Shown: positions 1 through 8,518, counted from the stretch's first letter. The stretch: 24,094 nt of DNA from DATKGQ01 sp035510715 (GCA_035510715.1 DATKGQ010000009.1:1-24094), one strand, 5' to 3'. Numbers and translations: made by a program. Notes: a model not told the origin generated them from the letters alone.

Positions 1-186
1 GTCAATAACCATGTCGTAGTCGTATCCGATCTATCTACTTCCGAAGTCTACCATTTGCAGGCTCTGTCTAGTGACGCTAACGGCGTCCAGGGTGTCTCCG
101 CTGATCAGACTACCATCATCGGCCAGGCCTCGGATAATGCCTTGAGTATTGTTTTTAATGCTCTACAGTCAATATTTGGGCTGTAA
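1..186 (+). CDS. C-terminal end of an unidentified protein (partial)
   Basis: The first frame is open from the window edge to a TAA at 184-186, giving 61 residues that begin VNNHVVVVSDLSTSEVY and end LQSIFGL. The composition is coding-like, rich in Ser, Val and Asn, with no obvious membrane helix in the visible part. It lies directly upstream of an ABC ATPase/permease pair on the same strand, so it may be the extracytoplasmic or adaptor partner of that transporter, but this rests on position only. I do not recognise the family. Confidence 0.6.
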   Translation, partial: VNNHVVVVSDLSTSEVYHLQALSSDANGVQGVSADQTTIIGQASDNALSIVFNALQSIFGL

Positions 187-190
187 TGAT

Positions 191-218
191 TTGTCAACGA
201 TATGAATCGATATATAAT
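191..218 (+). promoter_or_regulatory. Promoter of the ABC transporter operon
   Basis: TTGTCA at 191-196 and TATAAT at 213-218 are separated by 16 bp. Transcription would begin near 225, a few bases before the ATG at 232. This argues against the in-frame ATG at 202, which lies inside the promoter. Confidence 0.6.
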
Positions 219-231
219 ACGTAATAATAAG

Positions 232-1062
232 ATGCCACTTATGATTAATCCCACCCAAAATATCCCAGTTAAAAAATCTGAGCATGAAGCTGATGGTAAA
301 CCGCCTATTCTAATAGAAGTAAAAAATCTGATTAAAGAATATAAAATTGCCAGTGGCACAATCAGAGTTTTGAAAGATATTAGTTTTGAAGTTGAGCAAG
401 GTAGTTTCACAATCATTTTTGGCCCATCTGGCAGCGGCAAATCGACGCTTATGAATGTGTTGTCTGGCCTGGATTCACCTACCAGTGGTTATATTAAAAT
501 AGCCGACCAAAATATATATGAGTTAGAAAATGATCTACTTGCCCACTTTCGCGGGAACAAAATGGGTATTGTCCATCAGGAAAACTACTGGATTAAGAGC
601 CTAAACGTTCTTGAAAATGTGGCCATGCCTCTGTATTTAGCCGGTAGCGATAAAAAAGCCGCGCTGCAGGCGGCAACGCAAAGTTTAGAGCAAGTTGGAC
701 TGACAGAGTTTGCCAACTACATGCCGACCGTATTATCAGGCGGCCAACAACAGCGTGTCTCAATGGCTAGGGCCTTAGTCGCTTATCCGCAACTGATACT
801 AACCGATGAACCGACCGGAAATCTGGATACTGAAAACGGCCAAATGATCGTTGATCTACTTTTAAAATTCCAACATGATTTGAAGCGAACCATTGTTCTT
901 GTCACCCATAACATTGAATATTTACCGTTAAGTGACAACCAACTTTACATACTTGACGGTCAGGTTACCAAGGGTAAACGAGGCAATAAAATGCCTCCGG
1001 AAATCTTAGCATCGTTAAAGCTTGAATTGGCTGAGTTAACTAAGATGGAGGAAGGGGCATGA
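232..1062 (+). CDS. ABC transporter ATP-binding protein, MacB/LolD type
   Basis: This is the cytoplasmic ATPase of an ABC export or lipoprotein/peptide efflux system. All motifs are present (numbering from the chosen ATG at 232): Walker A GPSGSGKST near residues 64-72, Q-loop Q116, signature LSGGQQQR near 168-175, Walker B LILTDEP with catalytic Glu near 193, and the H-loop His near 226. The N-terminal 25-30 residues before the ABC fold are extra and polar. An ATG at 202 is in frame, but the promoter hexamers at 191-218 favour 232. The stop overlaps the permease start in an ATGA, so the two are translationally coupled. The substrate cannot be read from sequence. Confidence 0.93.
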   Translation: MPLMINPTQNIPVKKSEHEADGKPPILIEVKNLIKEYKIASGTIRVLKDISFEVEQGSFTIIFGPSGSGKSTLMNVLSGLDSPTSGYIKIADQNIYELENDLLAHFRGNKMGIVHQENYWIKSLNVLENVAMPLYLAGSDKKAALQAATQSLEQVGLTEFANYMPTVLSGGQQQRVSMARALVAYPQLILTDEPTGNLDTENGQMIVDLLLKFQHDLKRTIVLVTHNIEYLPLSDNQLYILDGQVTKGKRGNKMPPEILASLKLELAELTKMEEGA

Positions 1063-2297
1063 AAGTACGCGTAAAGCGAAATCCAAAAACCCAACGTCTT
1101 AAGTCCGTTATTAAAATTAGTCTTTTAAGTTCGATCGCGATAAAAAATCTGTTATCCAAACGGCTGAGGACTTTCTTAACAATGACCGGTATTATGATTG
1201 GTGTCGGGGCGGTAGTATTCCTTGTCTCTTTGGCTATAGGCTTACATGGTGTTGTCAACCAGCAAGTATTGGGATCAAAATCGGTTAATACGATCGACGT
1301 CACTACTCCAAACTCACAAAATATCCTGTTGGATGACACCAATGCTAATAAAATTAATCAATTTGCCAATGTAACTAAAGTTGCGGCTGCCTATATAATG
1401 CCAGGTCAGATATCTTATGAAAACTCGCTATCCGATACAGTCGTATATGGTACCAACAATGAGTATATTAATTTAAGCGCCCTTAAATTTGTGTCTGGAG
1501 CCAAACAGCTGTCAGCTACAAATGATGCTATCGTCAACACATCTCTGCTAAGCTTAATTGGCGACTCCAATAGTAATAATGCAATTAATAAGAAGTTAAG
1601 TGTTCAGACAACGATTGCGGCGACCGATAATACTCCAAAGAAAACAGTTACCAGTAATTTAACTATAGTTGGAGTTGTTAATACCGGTGCCGGAGCAATT
1701 GTTTACATGAATGCCCAACTTTTACGAGATGCTGGGGCGACACAATATGGCCAAATAAAGGTGGTAGCTGCTAATAGAAATGATGTCTCGACTATCCGTC
1801 AGCAAATTGAAGGACTTGGCCTGACTACGTCATCACCATTGGATACCCTGAACCAAATTAATACAATATTCACAATTTTTACTTTTGTAGTAGCTGGCTT
1901 CGGGGGCATTGGTATGGTCATCGCCGTATTGGGAATGTTCAACACCCTGACGATCTCGCTTTTGGAACGAACCAGTGAGATTGGTCTGATGATAACTATG
2001 GGGGCTCGTAATTCAGATATCCGGCGATTGCTAATTTTAGAAGCCTTGCTCTTATCGACAGCCGGTGGTCTGTTTGGTATTTTCATAGCCTGGTTTCTTG
2101 GGCAAGTTATAAATCTAATACTGACACATTTTGCTAATCGTAACGGTGTTATCGGCACCGTCCATGCATTTTCTGTTACTCCGCTTTTAGTCGCATCAGT
2201 TATTGTTATGACTCTTGTTGTCGGTCTATTTGTGGTCTTCTATCCGGCCCGCCGGGCTGCCCACATTAACCCGATTGACGCCCTGCGTCATGAATAA
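1059..2297 (+). CDS. ABC transporter permease, MacB/FtsX type
   Basis: This 412-residue inner-membrane permease pairs with the ATPase just upstream. It has one membrane helix at about residues 40-61, a roughly 200-residue extracytoplasmic MacB_PCD-like region, then three C-terminal helices at about 270-297, 325-352 and 375-401. It ends in the family-typical sequence PARRAAHINPIDALRHE. A strong Shine-Dalgarno (GGAGG) precedes the ATG, which overlaps the ATPase stop by four bases. In the MacB family such proteins work by mechanotransmission on periplasmic or cell-surface substrates. In a single-membrane CPR cell it probably exports or extracts lipoproteins or peptides (inference). Confidence 0.93.
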   Translation: MKVRVKRNPKTQRLKSVIKISLLSSIAIKNLLSKRLRTFLTMTGIMIGVGAVVFLVSLAIGLHGVVNQQVLGSKSVNTIDVTTPNSQNILLDDTNANKINQFANVTKVAAAYIMPGQISYENSLSDTVVYGTNNEYINLSALKFVSGAKQLSATNDAIVNTSLLSLIGDSNSNNAINKKLSVQTTIAATDNTPKKTVTSNLTIVGVVNTGAGAIVYMNAQLLRDAGATQYGQIKVVAANRNDVSTIRQQIEGLGLTTSSPLDTLNQINTIFTIFTFVVAGFGGIGMVIAVLGMFNTLTISLLERTSEIGLMITMGARNSDIRRLLILEALLLSTAGGLFGIFIAWFLGQVINLILTHFANRNGVIGTVHAFSVTPLLVASVIVMTLVVGLFVVFYPARRAAHINPIDALRHE

Positions 2298-2341
2298 AAT
2301 ATTTTTGCTACTATTTTTCTTATAAGCTATTCAGACCTGAA

Positions 2342-2369
2342 TTGACAAAAGGGCTAAATCGGATACTAT
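2342..2369 (+). promoter_or_regulatory. Promoter of the anchored protein gene
   Basis: TTGACA at 2342-2347 and TACTAT at 2364-2369 are 16 bp apart. A second AT-rich hexamer, TATAAT, lies at 2373-2378. The transcript would carry a leader of roughly 20-30 nt with GGGAG before the ATG, unlike the leaderless genes elsewhere in the window. Confidence 0.5.
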
Positions 2370-2402
2370 TTATATAATAGTAATTGTAAATCGGGAGACG
2401 GT

Positions 2403-3167
2403 ATGTCAAAGTTCACCAAGAACGAAAATGGTGTGAGTGGTATATTTATAATTTCTATAATTGTTGTAGTGCTAATTGTCGCCGGGGTAATTATTTGGCA
2501 AGTTACTAAGAAAAATTCTAACAGCAATACTACTAGCAACACAGCCGGCACGACCAATACCGCTACCACAACTAATGCAGGTGTATCAAGTGCTTGCATG
2601 AAAATATTTAATGACGATAAACTTTGCTCATTTGCCGAGCACACTAATATTGACACTATTGCCTATTTCGCTAATGGCACTGCCGTCGATGGTTCGACCG
2701 GTAAGAGTGCCACGTTTACTGTTGAACACGACACCAAAAATAACACATTCCTAAGTTACACAAGTAGTGGACAACAAGTATCTGTAATTAATTTAAGTGG
2801 TAATACTTATATGCAAGAAGGTACCGGCACTACCTGGTTAGAATACACTAGTGCCAACGCCGCTGCCGCTGCCGGCATTCCCAACCCGGTTGGTAATTTT
2901 GAACTCAAATTCAATAGCGGTACCGGCAATGGTTACACGGCCATTAAAGACGGTACCTCAGCTTGTGGCAATTTGAAGTGTTACAAATACCAGGTAAAAG
3001 TTGCCTCAAATCCTGATATGGCCCAGTACGTTTGGTTTGACACTAAGGATTATCTGTTAAGAGAGTATTCTTACAATAACGGTAAAACTGGTACTTCAGC
3101 CAATATTACATTTACTTACCAACCAGTTACTATTACCGCTCCGTCGCCAGTCCAAGCAGTTTCTTAA
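2403..3167 (+). CDS. Membrane-anchored extracytoplasmic protein, unknown function
   Basis: The 254-residue protein has a short basic N-terminus, one membrane helix at about residues 13-33, a low-complexity Ser/Thr/Asn linker at about 38-62, and an exported domain. The domain has four cysteines (65, 75, 188, 193), which could form two disulfides, and is predicted mostly beta. Motifs such as GNTYMQEG and YVWFDTKDYLLREY recall LolA/LppX-like lipoprotein-carrier folds, but that resemblance is weak and unproven. The start follows a GGGAG Shine-Dalgarno. A strong hairpin ends the gene. Confidence 0.85.
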   Translation: MSKFTKNENGVSGIFIISIIVVVLIVAGVIIWQVTKKNSNSNTTSNTAGTTNTATTTNAGVSSACMKIFNDDKLCSFAEHTNIDTIAYFANGTAVDGSTGKSATFTVEHDTKNNTFLSYTSSGQQVSVINLSGNTYMQEGTGTTWLEYTSANAAAAAGIPNPVGNFELKFNSGTGNGYTAIKDGTSACGNLKCYKYQVKVASNPDMAQYVWFDTKDYLLREYSYNNGKTGTSANITFTYQPVTITAPSPVQAVS

Positions 3168-3177
3168 GACCAACCGT

Positions 3178-3226
3178 ATAAATGTATATAGCCAGTTTAT
3201 AATTCAAGCTGGCTATATACATTTAT
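3178..3226. terminator. Long perfect hairpin between convergent genes
   Basis: An 18-bp perfect stem (3178-3195 with 3209-3226, loop 3196-3208) sits between the ends of two convergent genes. It lacks a clear T-run on either side but is placed to act as a bidirectional terminator or 3' stabiliser. Confidence 0.7.
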
Positions 3227-3229
3227 TGC

Positions 3230-3415
3230 TTAAACTGTTTGTTCAAATTTAACGATGACCTGGTGAAGGGTCCCCTCGTGATCGGCAACCAAGCATCCTT
3301 TCGGCTGCCAACTATCCAGGATATGTTCGTTAACTATTTTCTCCAATTGCTGGATTTTACCGACTTGCTCAGCGTGACTGCTTAGAATTTTGTATTCAAT
3401 TACTTTTTTATGCAT
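3230..3415 (-). CDS. Small DUF1737-like protein
   Basis: This is a 61-residue cytoplasmic protein. The pattern YKILSS..EQVGKIQQLEKIVNEHILDSWQPKGCLV followed by a QVIVKF strand matches the small DUF1737 family: a strand, a helix with the V-N-E-x-I-x-x-x-W-x-P-x-G core, then strands. Its role is unknown. A GGGAGG Shine-Dalgarno lies just before the ATG. It starts 10 bp after the aldo/keto reductase stop on the same strand, so the two are probably co-transcribed. Confidence 0.8.
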   Translation of the reverse strand: MHKKVIEYKILSSHAEQVGKIQQLEKIVNEHILDSWQPKGCLVADHEGTLHQVIVKFEQTV

Positions 3416-3425
3416 AATTCCTCCC

Positions 3426-4259
3426 TTAAATTGTTTTTTTATTCCTAGTCCTAAAAGTTAACCGACTAACTTTTTTCGCAGATAATTTATCTAGTTTGCG
3501 AATATCGGCCGGACTGATTTCAAAATCGAAAATATCAGCATTAGCGATAATCCGATCCTCGTGAGTAGATTTTGGAATAACCACTATGTTTTTCTGGAGT
3601 GCCCAGCGCAACATAATTTGGGCATTGGATTTACCATAAATATCGGCAATCTCAGTGATAGAGTTATTGTTTAATTGCTTGCCGTGGGTTAGCGGACTGT
3701 AAGCCTCGAAAACAACACCGTTTTGCTGGCAAAGTTCATAGACGGACTTGTCATAACCAAAGACAGAACATCTAACTTGATTAACGCTGGGAGCAATGTT
3801 GGCAAAATCTAACGTTGCCTGCAGCGTAACGGCACTATAATTACTGACACCAATTGCCTTTACCTTGCCAGTTAAGTAAAGGGACTCCATTTTGCGCCAA
3901 ACTTTTTTAGCCGTTCCAGGCAATGGCCAGTGTACTAAATAAAGATCAACATAATCCAGTTTTAATTTTGCTAGGCTAGTCTCGAAAGCTTTTTCAACGT
4001 TAAGAAAATCAGTCGGCCAAAGTTTGGTTGTAACCCAAATTTTCTCTCTGGCAATGCCGCTTGCTCGAATGGCTTTACCAACCGAGGTTTCATTGCGATA
4101 AAACTTAGCGGTATCAATATGACGATAACCGGCCTTAAGTGCCCAAGTTACAGCTTCATATGTCGGTTGGCCAGGGGGAATTTTATAGACACCAAAACCC
4201 AGCCGTGGCATCTTAGTTTTATTATTCAGCGTGATTATGCTGTTAAGCTTTAAGTCCAT
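3426..4259 (-). CDS. Aldo/keto reductase
   Basis: The 277-residue protein is an NADPH-dependent (beta/alpha)8-barrel oxidoreductase that reduces aldehydes or ketones to alcohols. The family tetrad is visible: D49 and Y54 in DTAKFYRN, K79 in TTKLWP, H110 in LYLVHWP. The cofactor-binding IPKS motif is at 228-231. The usual NQ(I/V)E-x-HP segment reads NQVRCSVF, so the conserved Glu is Arg and substrate or cofactor handling may differ. A strong GAGGAGG Shine-Dalgarno precedes the ATG. It heads a two-gene operon with the DUF1737-like gene. The specific substrate is not predictable. Confidence 0.93.
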   Translation of the reverse strand: MDLKLNSIITLNNKTKMPRLGFGVYKIPPGQPTYEAVTWALKAGYRHIDTAKFYRNETSVGKAIRASGIAREKIWVTTKLWPTDFLNVEKAFETSLAKLKLDYVDLYLVHWPLPGTAKKVWRKMESLYLTGKVKAIGVSNYSAVTLQATLDFANIAPSVNQVRCSVFGYDKSVYELCQQNGVVFEAYSPLTHGKQLNNNSITEIADIYGKSNAQIMLRWALQKNIVVIPKSTHEDRIIANADIFDFEISPADIRKLDKLSAKKVSRLTFRTRNKKTI

Positions 4260-4340
4260 ACTAAAAACCTCCTCTAATCCCTTTAAGATTTATTATAGCA
4301 ATATTAAAAAAGAATAGTTTTGCCTAAATTGAGATTTGGG

Positions 4341-4379
4341 TTTTGGATACCAAAATTATAGGAGCTAGGAGACTATAAT
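4341..4379 (+). promoter_or_regulatory. Leaderless promoter and small dyad before pcm
   Basis: TATAAT at 4374-4379 ends 7 nt before the pcm ATG, so transcription should start at or next to the start codon. Upstream, TTTTGG (4341-4346) and CCAAAA (4350-4355) form a compact inverted repeat in the divergent region between pcm and the aldo/keto reductase, a possible operator. Confidence 0.5.
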
Positions 4380-4386
4380 TATTGAT

Positions 4387-4944
4387 ATGGAGCTGATAGA
4401 TAAAGCCTTCAAACGGATTAACCGTCAGAGTTTTGTTCCAGATCACTTAAAAGATTTGGCGATTATCGACGGGCCACTGCCAATCGGTTACGGACAGACA
4501 ATCAGCCAACCGACAACTGTCCGGATGATGCTTTCGTGGCTAGACATACAACCTGGCAATAAAATACTTGATGTTGGTTCCGGATCAGGTTGGAGCAGCG
4601 CTCTGCTGGCTTATCTTACTGGCCCAACGGGTCAAGTCTTGGCAGTGGAAAGAATACCTTATTTGATGAAACTGGGGAAAGCTAATTGTCGGAAAATTGG
4701 TATTTCAAATGTTGAGTTTTTTAAGGCCGGCAAGGAGCTCGGTCTAATTAAATATGCTCCTTATGACCGGATATTAGTCAGTGCCGCTGCCGATAAGTTG
4801 TCGGAGTCATTAATAACTCAGCTTAAAATCGGCGGCAAAATGGTTATACCGGTCAGGCACGACATCCTGGAAATTACTAAAACTAAAAGCAATGAATATA
4901 AAAACATATCTCACCCGGGCTTTGTTTTTGTACCGCTAATCTGA
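4387..4944 (+). CDS. pcm: Protein-L-isoaspartate O-methyltransferase
   Basis: This enzyme methylates L-isoaspartyl residues in aged proteins, using S-adenosylmethionine, to start their repair. The family signature GYGQTISQPTTV is at residues 34-45, SAM motif I LDVGSGSGW at 61-69, and the acidic ribose-binding residue in VERI at 88. The C-terminal LKIGGKMVIPV strand is present. At 185 residues it is slightly shorter than typical Pcm (about 205-215), mainly at the C-terminus. The start is fixed by the -10 box 7 nt upstream. It is a single-gene unit, divergent from the aldo/keto reductase. Confidence 0.9.
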   Translation: MELIDKAFKRINRQSFVPDHLKDLAIIDGPLPIGYGQTISQPTTVRMMLSWLDIQPGNKILDVGSGSGWSSALLAYLTGPTGQVLAVERIPYLMKLGKANCRKIGISNVEFFKAGKELGLIKYAPYDRILVSAAADKLSESLITQLKIGGKMVIPVRHDILEITKTKSNEYKNISHPGFVFVPLI

Positions 4945-4967
4945 TGCGGCAATATTAGCAGTAATTT

Positions 4968-4994
4968 AAAAAAGCTGACTTTTTTAAAGCCAGC
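4968..4994 (-). terminator. Rho-independent terminator of the response regulator gene
   Basis: A 7-bp stem (4974-4980 with 4988-4994, one G-U pair when read on the minus strand) is followed on that strand by six U residues (A-run at 4968-4973). It may also slow transcription arriving from pcm. Confidence 0.7.
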
Positions 4995-5021
4995 CTGTAA
5001 ACTCTAAACAATCCTATAAAC

Positions 5022-5429
5022 TTAGGCGCTTTGGGACTGATGCTCGGGTTTTAAAATACTGTTAATAAGTTGGTCGAGCTCGGTACCGGAAATATTAGCT
5101 TTAACGACATAACCAACAATGCCTAGATCCCGCAGACCAGACGGCGCATCGGCTTCATTCAGGTTGGAAATAACCAGAACTTTTATATCCTTACCCCAAT
5201 TGCTATTACGCATGATCGTCAAAATTTGATCACCGGCTACTTTAGGGACCATCAGGTCAAGAAGAACTAAATCCGGCAGCTCTCTTTCAATCAGCGACAG
5301 AGCTTCACGCCCGTCGTAGGCCACCAAACACTTATAACCAATTAGCTCTATTCTCGTTTTGTAAATATCAGATAAGCTAACATTGTCTTCTACTAAGACG
5401 ATTTTTTTCAGTAAGCTAGATGCATCCAT
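5022..5429 (-). CDS. Single-domain response regulator (CheY-like receiver)
   Basis: The 135-residue protein is a receiver domain with no output domain. The acidic pocket (E14, D15), the phosphoacceptor D58 in LVLLDLMVPK, the Ser/Thr switch position S88 and the conserved K110 are all present. It should accept phosphate from a histidine kinase and act through protein contacts, but no kinase gene lies in the window. A terminator follows on the same strand. Its target is unknown. Confidence 0.9.
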   Translation of the reverse strand: MDASSLLKKIVLVEDNVSLSDIYKTRIELIGYKCLVAYDGREALSLIERELPDLVLLDLMVPKVAGDQILTIMRNSNWGKDIKVLVISNLNEADAPSGLRDLGIVGYVVKANISGTELDQLINSILKPEHQSQSA

Positions 5430-5539
5430 ATTGTTGTTATTTTAATACATATCGATTATAAAAGTCCAATATTTATGTAAAAAGCTTTAACATTATTCAG
5501 TAAAACTTTAGATTTTTAAAAATCTGCTACAATTTACTT

Positions 5540-6484
5540 ATGGAAGATCAAAATTCTGAAACAGATCAAAATCAAAACATTATGCCAACATTAAATCCCG
5601 TTCCAGTACCCGAACCAACACCGACAGTCACAGCACCAACGAGTAACGCCACACCCAGTGCCGCAGCGGCTCAACCAGGAAAAGTAATTAATCTTGACGA
5701 CGTAGAAAGCGGCTACTCGGCATTTCTGCGTAAAAGATGGTGGATGGTTATATTGCTTTTAATTGTCTCAGTCGGTGTGTGTTTTTTGAATATTGCTTAT
5801 GGGATCATCATATTTGTTATGGCACTGGCAGCCGCGCGCTATTTCTACGAAAACGACCTATTTAAGGCTTTCGCCACCACTAACGGTTTCAGTTTTGTGA
5901 AGAAAGGCCAATTGATTAATCAGACTGGCCTAATTTTTAACATTGGCCGGGGACAAAGGTATGAGGATGTCGTCACCGGAAGCTATCAAGGCCACCCGCT
6001 ATTGTTATTTATCTATAGATATACAATCGGTTATGGCAGAAATAGCCATACATTTCACCGGGGCGTAATGTCAATTAATTTTGGAACTAGACTGCCGGCG
6101 TTTGTATTGAGACGGCACCACTTGGCATTTTTAGAGGAAGAGGGTGAATCATTAAAATCCAGAGGTTATACCGAAAAGATTAATCTAGAGGGCGACTTTA
6201 ATAAACATTTCCAAGTATTTATCCGGCCAACTACACAAGACGATGTCTTGTGCGTACTGACCCCGGATATCATGGAAATGCTCATTGGCCTAGACAAATA
6301 CGAGGTTGAAATGACCGATAACGGAGACTTGAATGTCTATAGTCGTAGCTACATTACAAAGAAACAAGGACTGATAGATATCTTTAAGATTATTGAGGCT
6401 ATTGCACCAAAAATTGGTGATTATGCAAATCGCCAAAAAGTTATCGGTGGTGTTACGCAACCAATAGTAGACGAAGCACGATAA
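5540..6484 (+). CDS. DUF3137-like membrane protein
   Basis: The 314-residue protein has a Pro/Thr/Ala-rich cytoplasmic tail (residues 1-48), a two-helix membrane hairpin at about 67-83 and 85-101, and a cytoplasmic C-terminal domain. The segment LEGDFNKHFQVFIRPTTQDD followed by VLTPDIMEMLIGL resembles the L-E-x-x-F-x-x-x-F-x-V ... LTPxxMexL pattern of DUF3137 proteins, whose function is unknown. The -10 hexamer TACAAT (5528-5533) ends 6 nt before the ATG, so the mRNA is probably leaderless. Its N-terminus (MEDQN, Pro-rich) resembles that of the anchored protein at 9588-10559. Confidence 0.85.
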   Translation: MEDQNSETDQNQNIMPTLNPVPVPEPTPTVTAPTSNATPSAAAAQPGKVINLDDVESGYSAFLRKRWWMVILLLIVSVGVCFLNIAYGIIIFVMALAAARYFYENDLFKAFATTNGFSFVKKGQLINQTGLIFNIGRGQRYEDVVTGSYQGHPLLLFIYRYTIGYGRNSHTFHRGVMSINFGTRLPAFVLRRHHLAFLEEEGESLKSRGYTEKINLEGDFNKHFQVFIRPTTQDDVLCVLTPDIMEMLIGLDKYEVEMTDNGDLNVYSRSYITKKQGLIDIFKIIEAIAPKIGDYANRQKVIGGVTQPIVDEAR

Positions 6485-6548
6485 TAAATTTATAGCTGTT
6501 AACATCTTGGACGTAGTAAGAACATTAATATGTTAGTATTGTATTTAC

Positions 6549-6848
6549 ATGTCAATTCCACCCGAAGCGATTATCGGAAACTATTACAATCATGTCGAAG
6601 CCGCCAGTGAGCTTAGCGCTGAAGGCCACGAACTAGCTAGCAGCATTAGGGATGAGGGTCGCAATATAGTGTTCCCTCTCGACGATGTTGAAACCATTGA
6701 ACCCGGTACTGAACCGGGAACATTTGTCATGCGATTGCGTCATGAAATCGTTGAGAACAAAGGGAAAATTATGATTGTTAGTGGCGCCACAATACTGGCC
6801 ATCAGCGGCTTAATAATTCAACGCAAAAGATCTCACAAAGACTCATAA
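6549..6848 (+). CDS. Small tail-anchored protein, unknown function
   Basis: The 99-residue protein is acidic at its N-terminus and has one membrane helix near the C-terminus (about residues 74-91, MIVSGATILAISGLII) followed by basic residues. Most of the protein should face one side of the membrane with a short basic tail. The start is supported by TATTGT (6537-6542), ending 6 nt before the ATG. I do not recognise the family. Confidence 0.7.
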   Translation: MSIPPEAIIGNYYNHVEAASELSAEGHELASSIRDEGRNIVFPLDDVETIEPGTEPGTFVMRLRHEIVENKGKIMIVSGATILAISGLIIQRKRSHKDS

Positions 6849-6928
6849 AATTTTCAATCTAGTTAAAATGGTGGTTTTAGGTTCAAAACATTACCGGCAT
6901 TCGGATCATAACTTAATTAATGTCTAAG

Positions 6929-7723
6929 TTATTGTCTGTGTAGGGGTATTCTTTCACGTCTAGACTCTTTGCGGCTTAGCATCATATAACCGACAAAGAT
7001 AATAATGATTATTGTTAAAACAATACTTACGTGGCCGTTCCCCCAGCCTAAACCGCCGACACTTTTTGATTTGCCCATCCAATCGGCAAATGATGCCCCA
7101 ATTGGTCTTGTCAGAACATAGGCAATCCAAAAAGCAGTAATCTCATTCATATTAAACCACCAGTATCCCAAAATCGGTATGAGGATTAAACCGATGAACA
7201 GCAACGCTGATGAAAAATATCCCAAACCAAGCGTAGTGGCTGTCATATCACCGGCGGCTGTACCAAGAGCAAAAGTGGCAAGTACCGTGGCCCAGTAAAA
7301 CAACTCCCTCCGGCGGGTATTAATACTATGGATTGACAGCGTCCGTTCGGTCTTATACCAAACAATAAAAACAACAACTAATATAATTGCAAAAAGGCTG
7401 GTTGAGACAAGATATGGAACGCCAAACTGAATATGCAATACATCAGCTGCCATCGTACCGAATACGGCAACCATAACAACAGCTAGCCAGTAAGCCCAAG
7501 GTCTATAACGAGGTAAGTAAAATTGTATTAATAGCGCCACCAGCAAGCCAACGCCGCCTAAACAAACCGCTAAATACGGATTGATTTTAAATACGAAAAA
7601 ATCCGATGTTGCTTCTCCCATAGCGGTACTCAATAATTTAACGATCCAAAATATTGCAGTAATTTCGGGGACTTTTCGCATCATCCGCGATATCGGCTGA
7701 TTGAAAGATGGCCGATTATTCAT
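6929..7723 (-). CDS. COG4705-type polytopic membrane protein
   Basis: The 264-residue protein has about eight membrane helices. It opens with KVPEITAIFWIVKLLSTAMGE, typical of the uncharacterised COG4705 membrane-anchored family, and carries the WMGKSKSVGGLGWGNG segment near the C-terminus. A G-x3/4-D motif recurs four times (GEATSD, GTMAAD, GTAAGD, GASFAD) at regular spacing, suggesting an internal four-fold duplication. Transport or metal-related roles are sometimes suggested for relatives but I cannot support a substrate. It converges on the tail-anchored gene, with an 80-bp gap holding only a weak 7-bp inverted repeat (6909-6915 with 6925-6931). Confidence 0.85.
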   Translation of the reverse strand: MNNRPSFNQPISRMMRKVPEITAIFWIVKLLSTAMGEATSDFFVFKINPYLAVCLGGVGLLVALLIQFYLPRYRPWAYWLAVVMVAVFGTMAADVLHIQFGVPYLVSTSLFAIILVVVFIVWYKTERTLSIHSINTRRRELFYWATVLATFALGTAAGDMTATTLGLGYFSSALLFIGLILIPILGYWWFNMNEITAFWIAYVLTRPIGASFADWMGKSKSVGGLGWGNGHVSIVLTIIIIIFVGYMMLSRKESRRERIPLHRQ

Positions 7724-7842
7724 AAATTGATTTCCATAACCCCTATTTTACAATTAGTTGGGTAGTTAACCAGGGTGATTATTGCATAACGGCAAGTGAA
7801 AAGTTTAATTGTAATCATGGGGGTAGTCACCTTAGCCAAGTA

Positions 7843-7870
7843 TTGTTTATTACAGAAATGATAGTATAAT
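7843..7870 (+). promoter_or_regulatory. Promoter of the 7901 gene
   Basis: TTGTTT at 7843-7848 and a perfect TATAAT at 7865-7870 are 16 bp apart. The leader of about 24 nt ends in an AGAGGCG Shine-Dalgarno-like stretch before the ATG. Confidence 0.55.
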
Positions 7871-7900
7871 ATTTTTTAATATAATTAGTTAAGAGGCGTA

Positions 7901-8341
7901 ATGATTAATCCAGAAAGACAACCGGGTCCTGTTGATAGTCTCAATAGTCAAATTAATGAAATATTTGAAGAGCATATAGACATTGTGGCTTCTGTTGAAG
8001 CGGATATTCCGGTGATGTCAGACATGATGGCGCTGACTGGGCAATTATATGGTTATTATCCTAAACACTCAGTTAAAGTTGAGCTAACAACCTGCTTACT
8101 CGATGACGATGAATCGGGCCGAGTTCTAAGATGTGCATACTTTTACTACAAAAAAATATGTGTAGCGGAATATATCATATCTAGGCAGCAAGTCCTGGGC
8201 GTTCCCGATTATCAACTGTTAGACAGAGATAAAATTGCCGACTTGAGTTTTTGGCTGAGTGAGACAAGATGGAACGAACGCGACACTTTATTTTATGCTT
8301 CTAAACCCGTTAAATCTAATAGGCGGCTGGCAAATGGATAA
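7901..8341 (+). CDS. Hypothetical protein
   Basis: The 146-residue protein is soluble, acidic in its first half and basic at the very C-terminus. It has no membrane helix and no motif I recognise. The middle (VKVELTTCLLDDDESGRVLR) looks like paired beta strands. A promoter and ribosome-binding stretch precede the ATG, and a hairpin at 8371-8398 follows the stop, so it is a single-gene transcription unit. Function unknown. Confidence 0.7.
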   Translation: MINPERQPGPVDSLNSQINEIFEEHIDIVASVEADIPVMSDMMALTGQLYGYYPKHSVKVELTTCLLDDDESGRVLRCAYFYYKKICVAEYIISRQQVLGVPDYQLLDRDKIADLSFWLSETRWNERDTLFYASKPVKSNRRLANG

Positions 8342-8370
8342 TATTATTTTAAGAAAAAGGCTATTAAATG

Positions 8371-8398
8371 TATAAACCAGCCCGTCGGCTGGTTTATA
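8371..8398. terminator. Perfect hairpin after the 7901 gene
   Basis: A 12-bp perfect stem (8371-8382 with 8387-8398) closes a CGTC tetraloop. There is no T-run on either strand, so it resembles the long hairpin at 3178-3226 and probably ends or protects the upstream mRNA. Confidence 0.6.
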
Positions 8399-8483
8399 GG
8401 TTAATTGCCTCTTAAGCGACAATTAATATCATATATAGCGCATATGCTAAAAATTGTCAATTGATATTTTTGGCAATTATCCC

Positions 8484-8512
8484 TTGACACCATATAATCT
8501 CTGTAATGTACT
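8484..8512 (+). promoter_or_regulatory. Transposase promoter
   Basis: TTGACA at 8484-8489 and TGTACT at 8507-8512 are 17 bp apart. The -10 ends 6 nt before the transposase ATG, giving a leaderless message. Confidence 0.45.
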
Positions 8513-8518
8513 GTTAGT

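Noticed and set aside
202..231. Start of the ABC ATPase at the ATG at 202
   Set aside because: The -10 hexamer TATAAT at 213-218 with TTGTCA 16 bp upstream places the transcription start after 202.
8430..8480. Left terminal inverted repeat of the IS1595 element
   Set aside because: Matches to the inverted right flank are short and broken and no target-site duplication was found.
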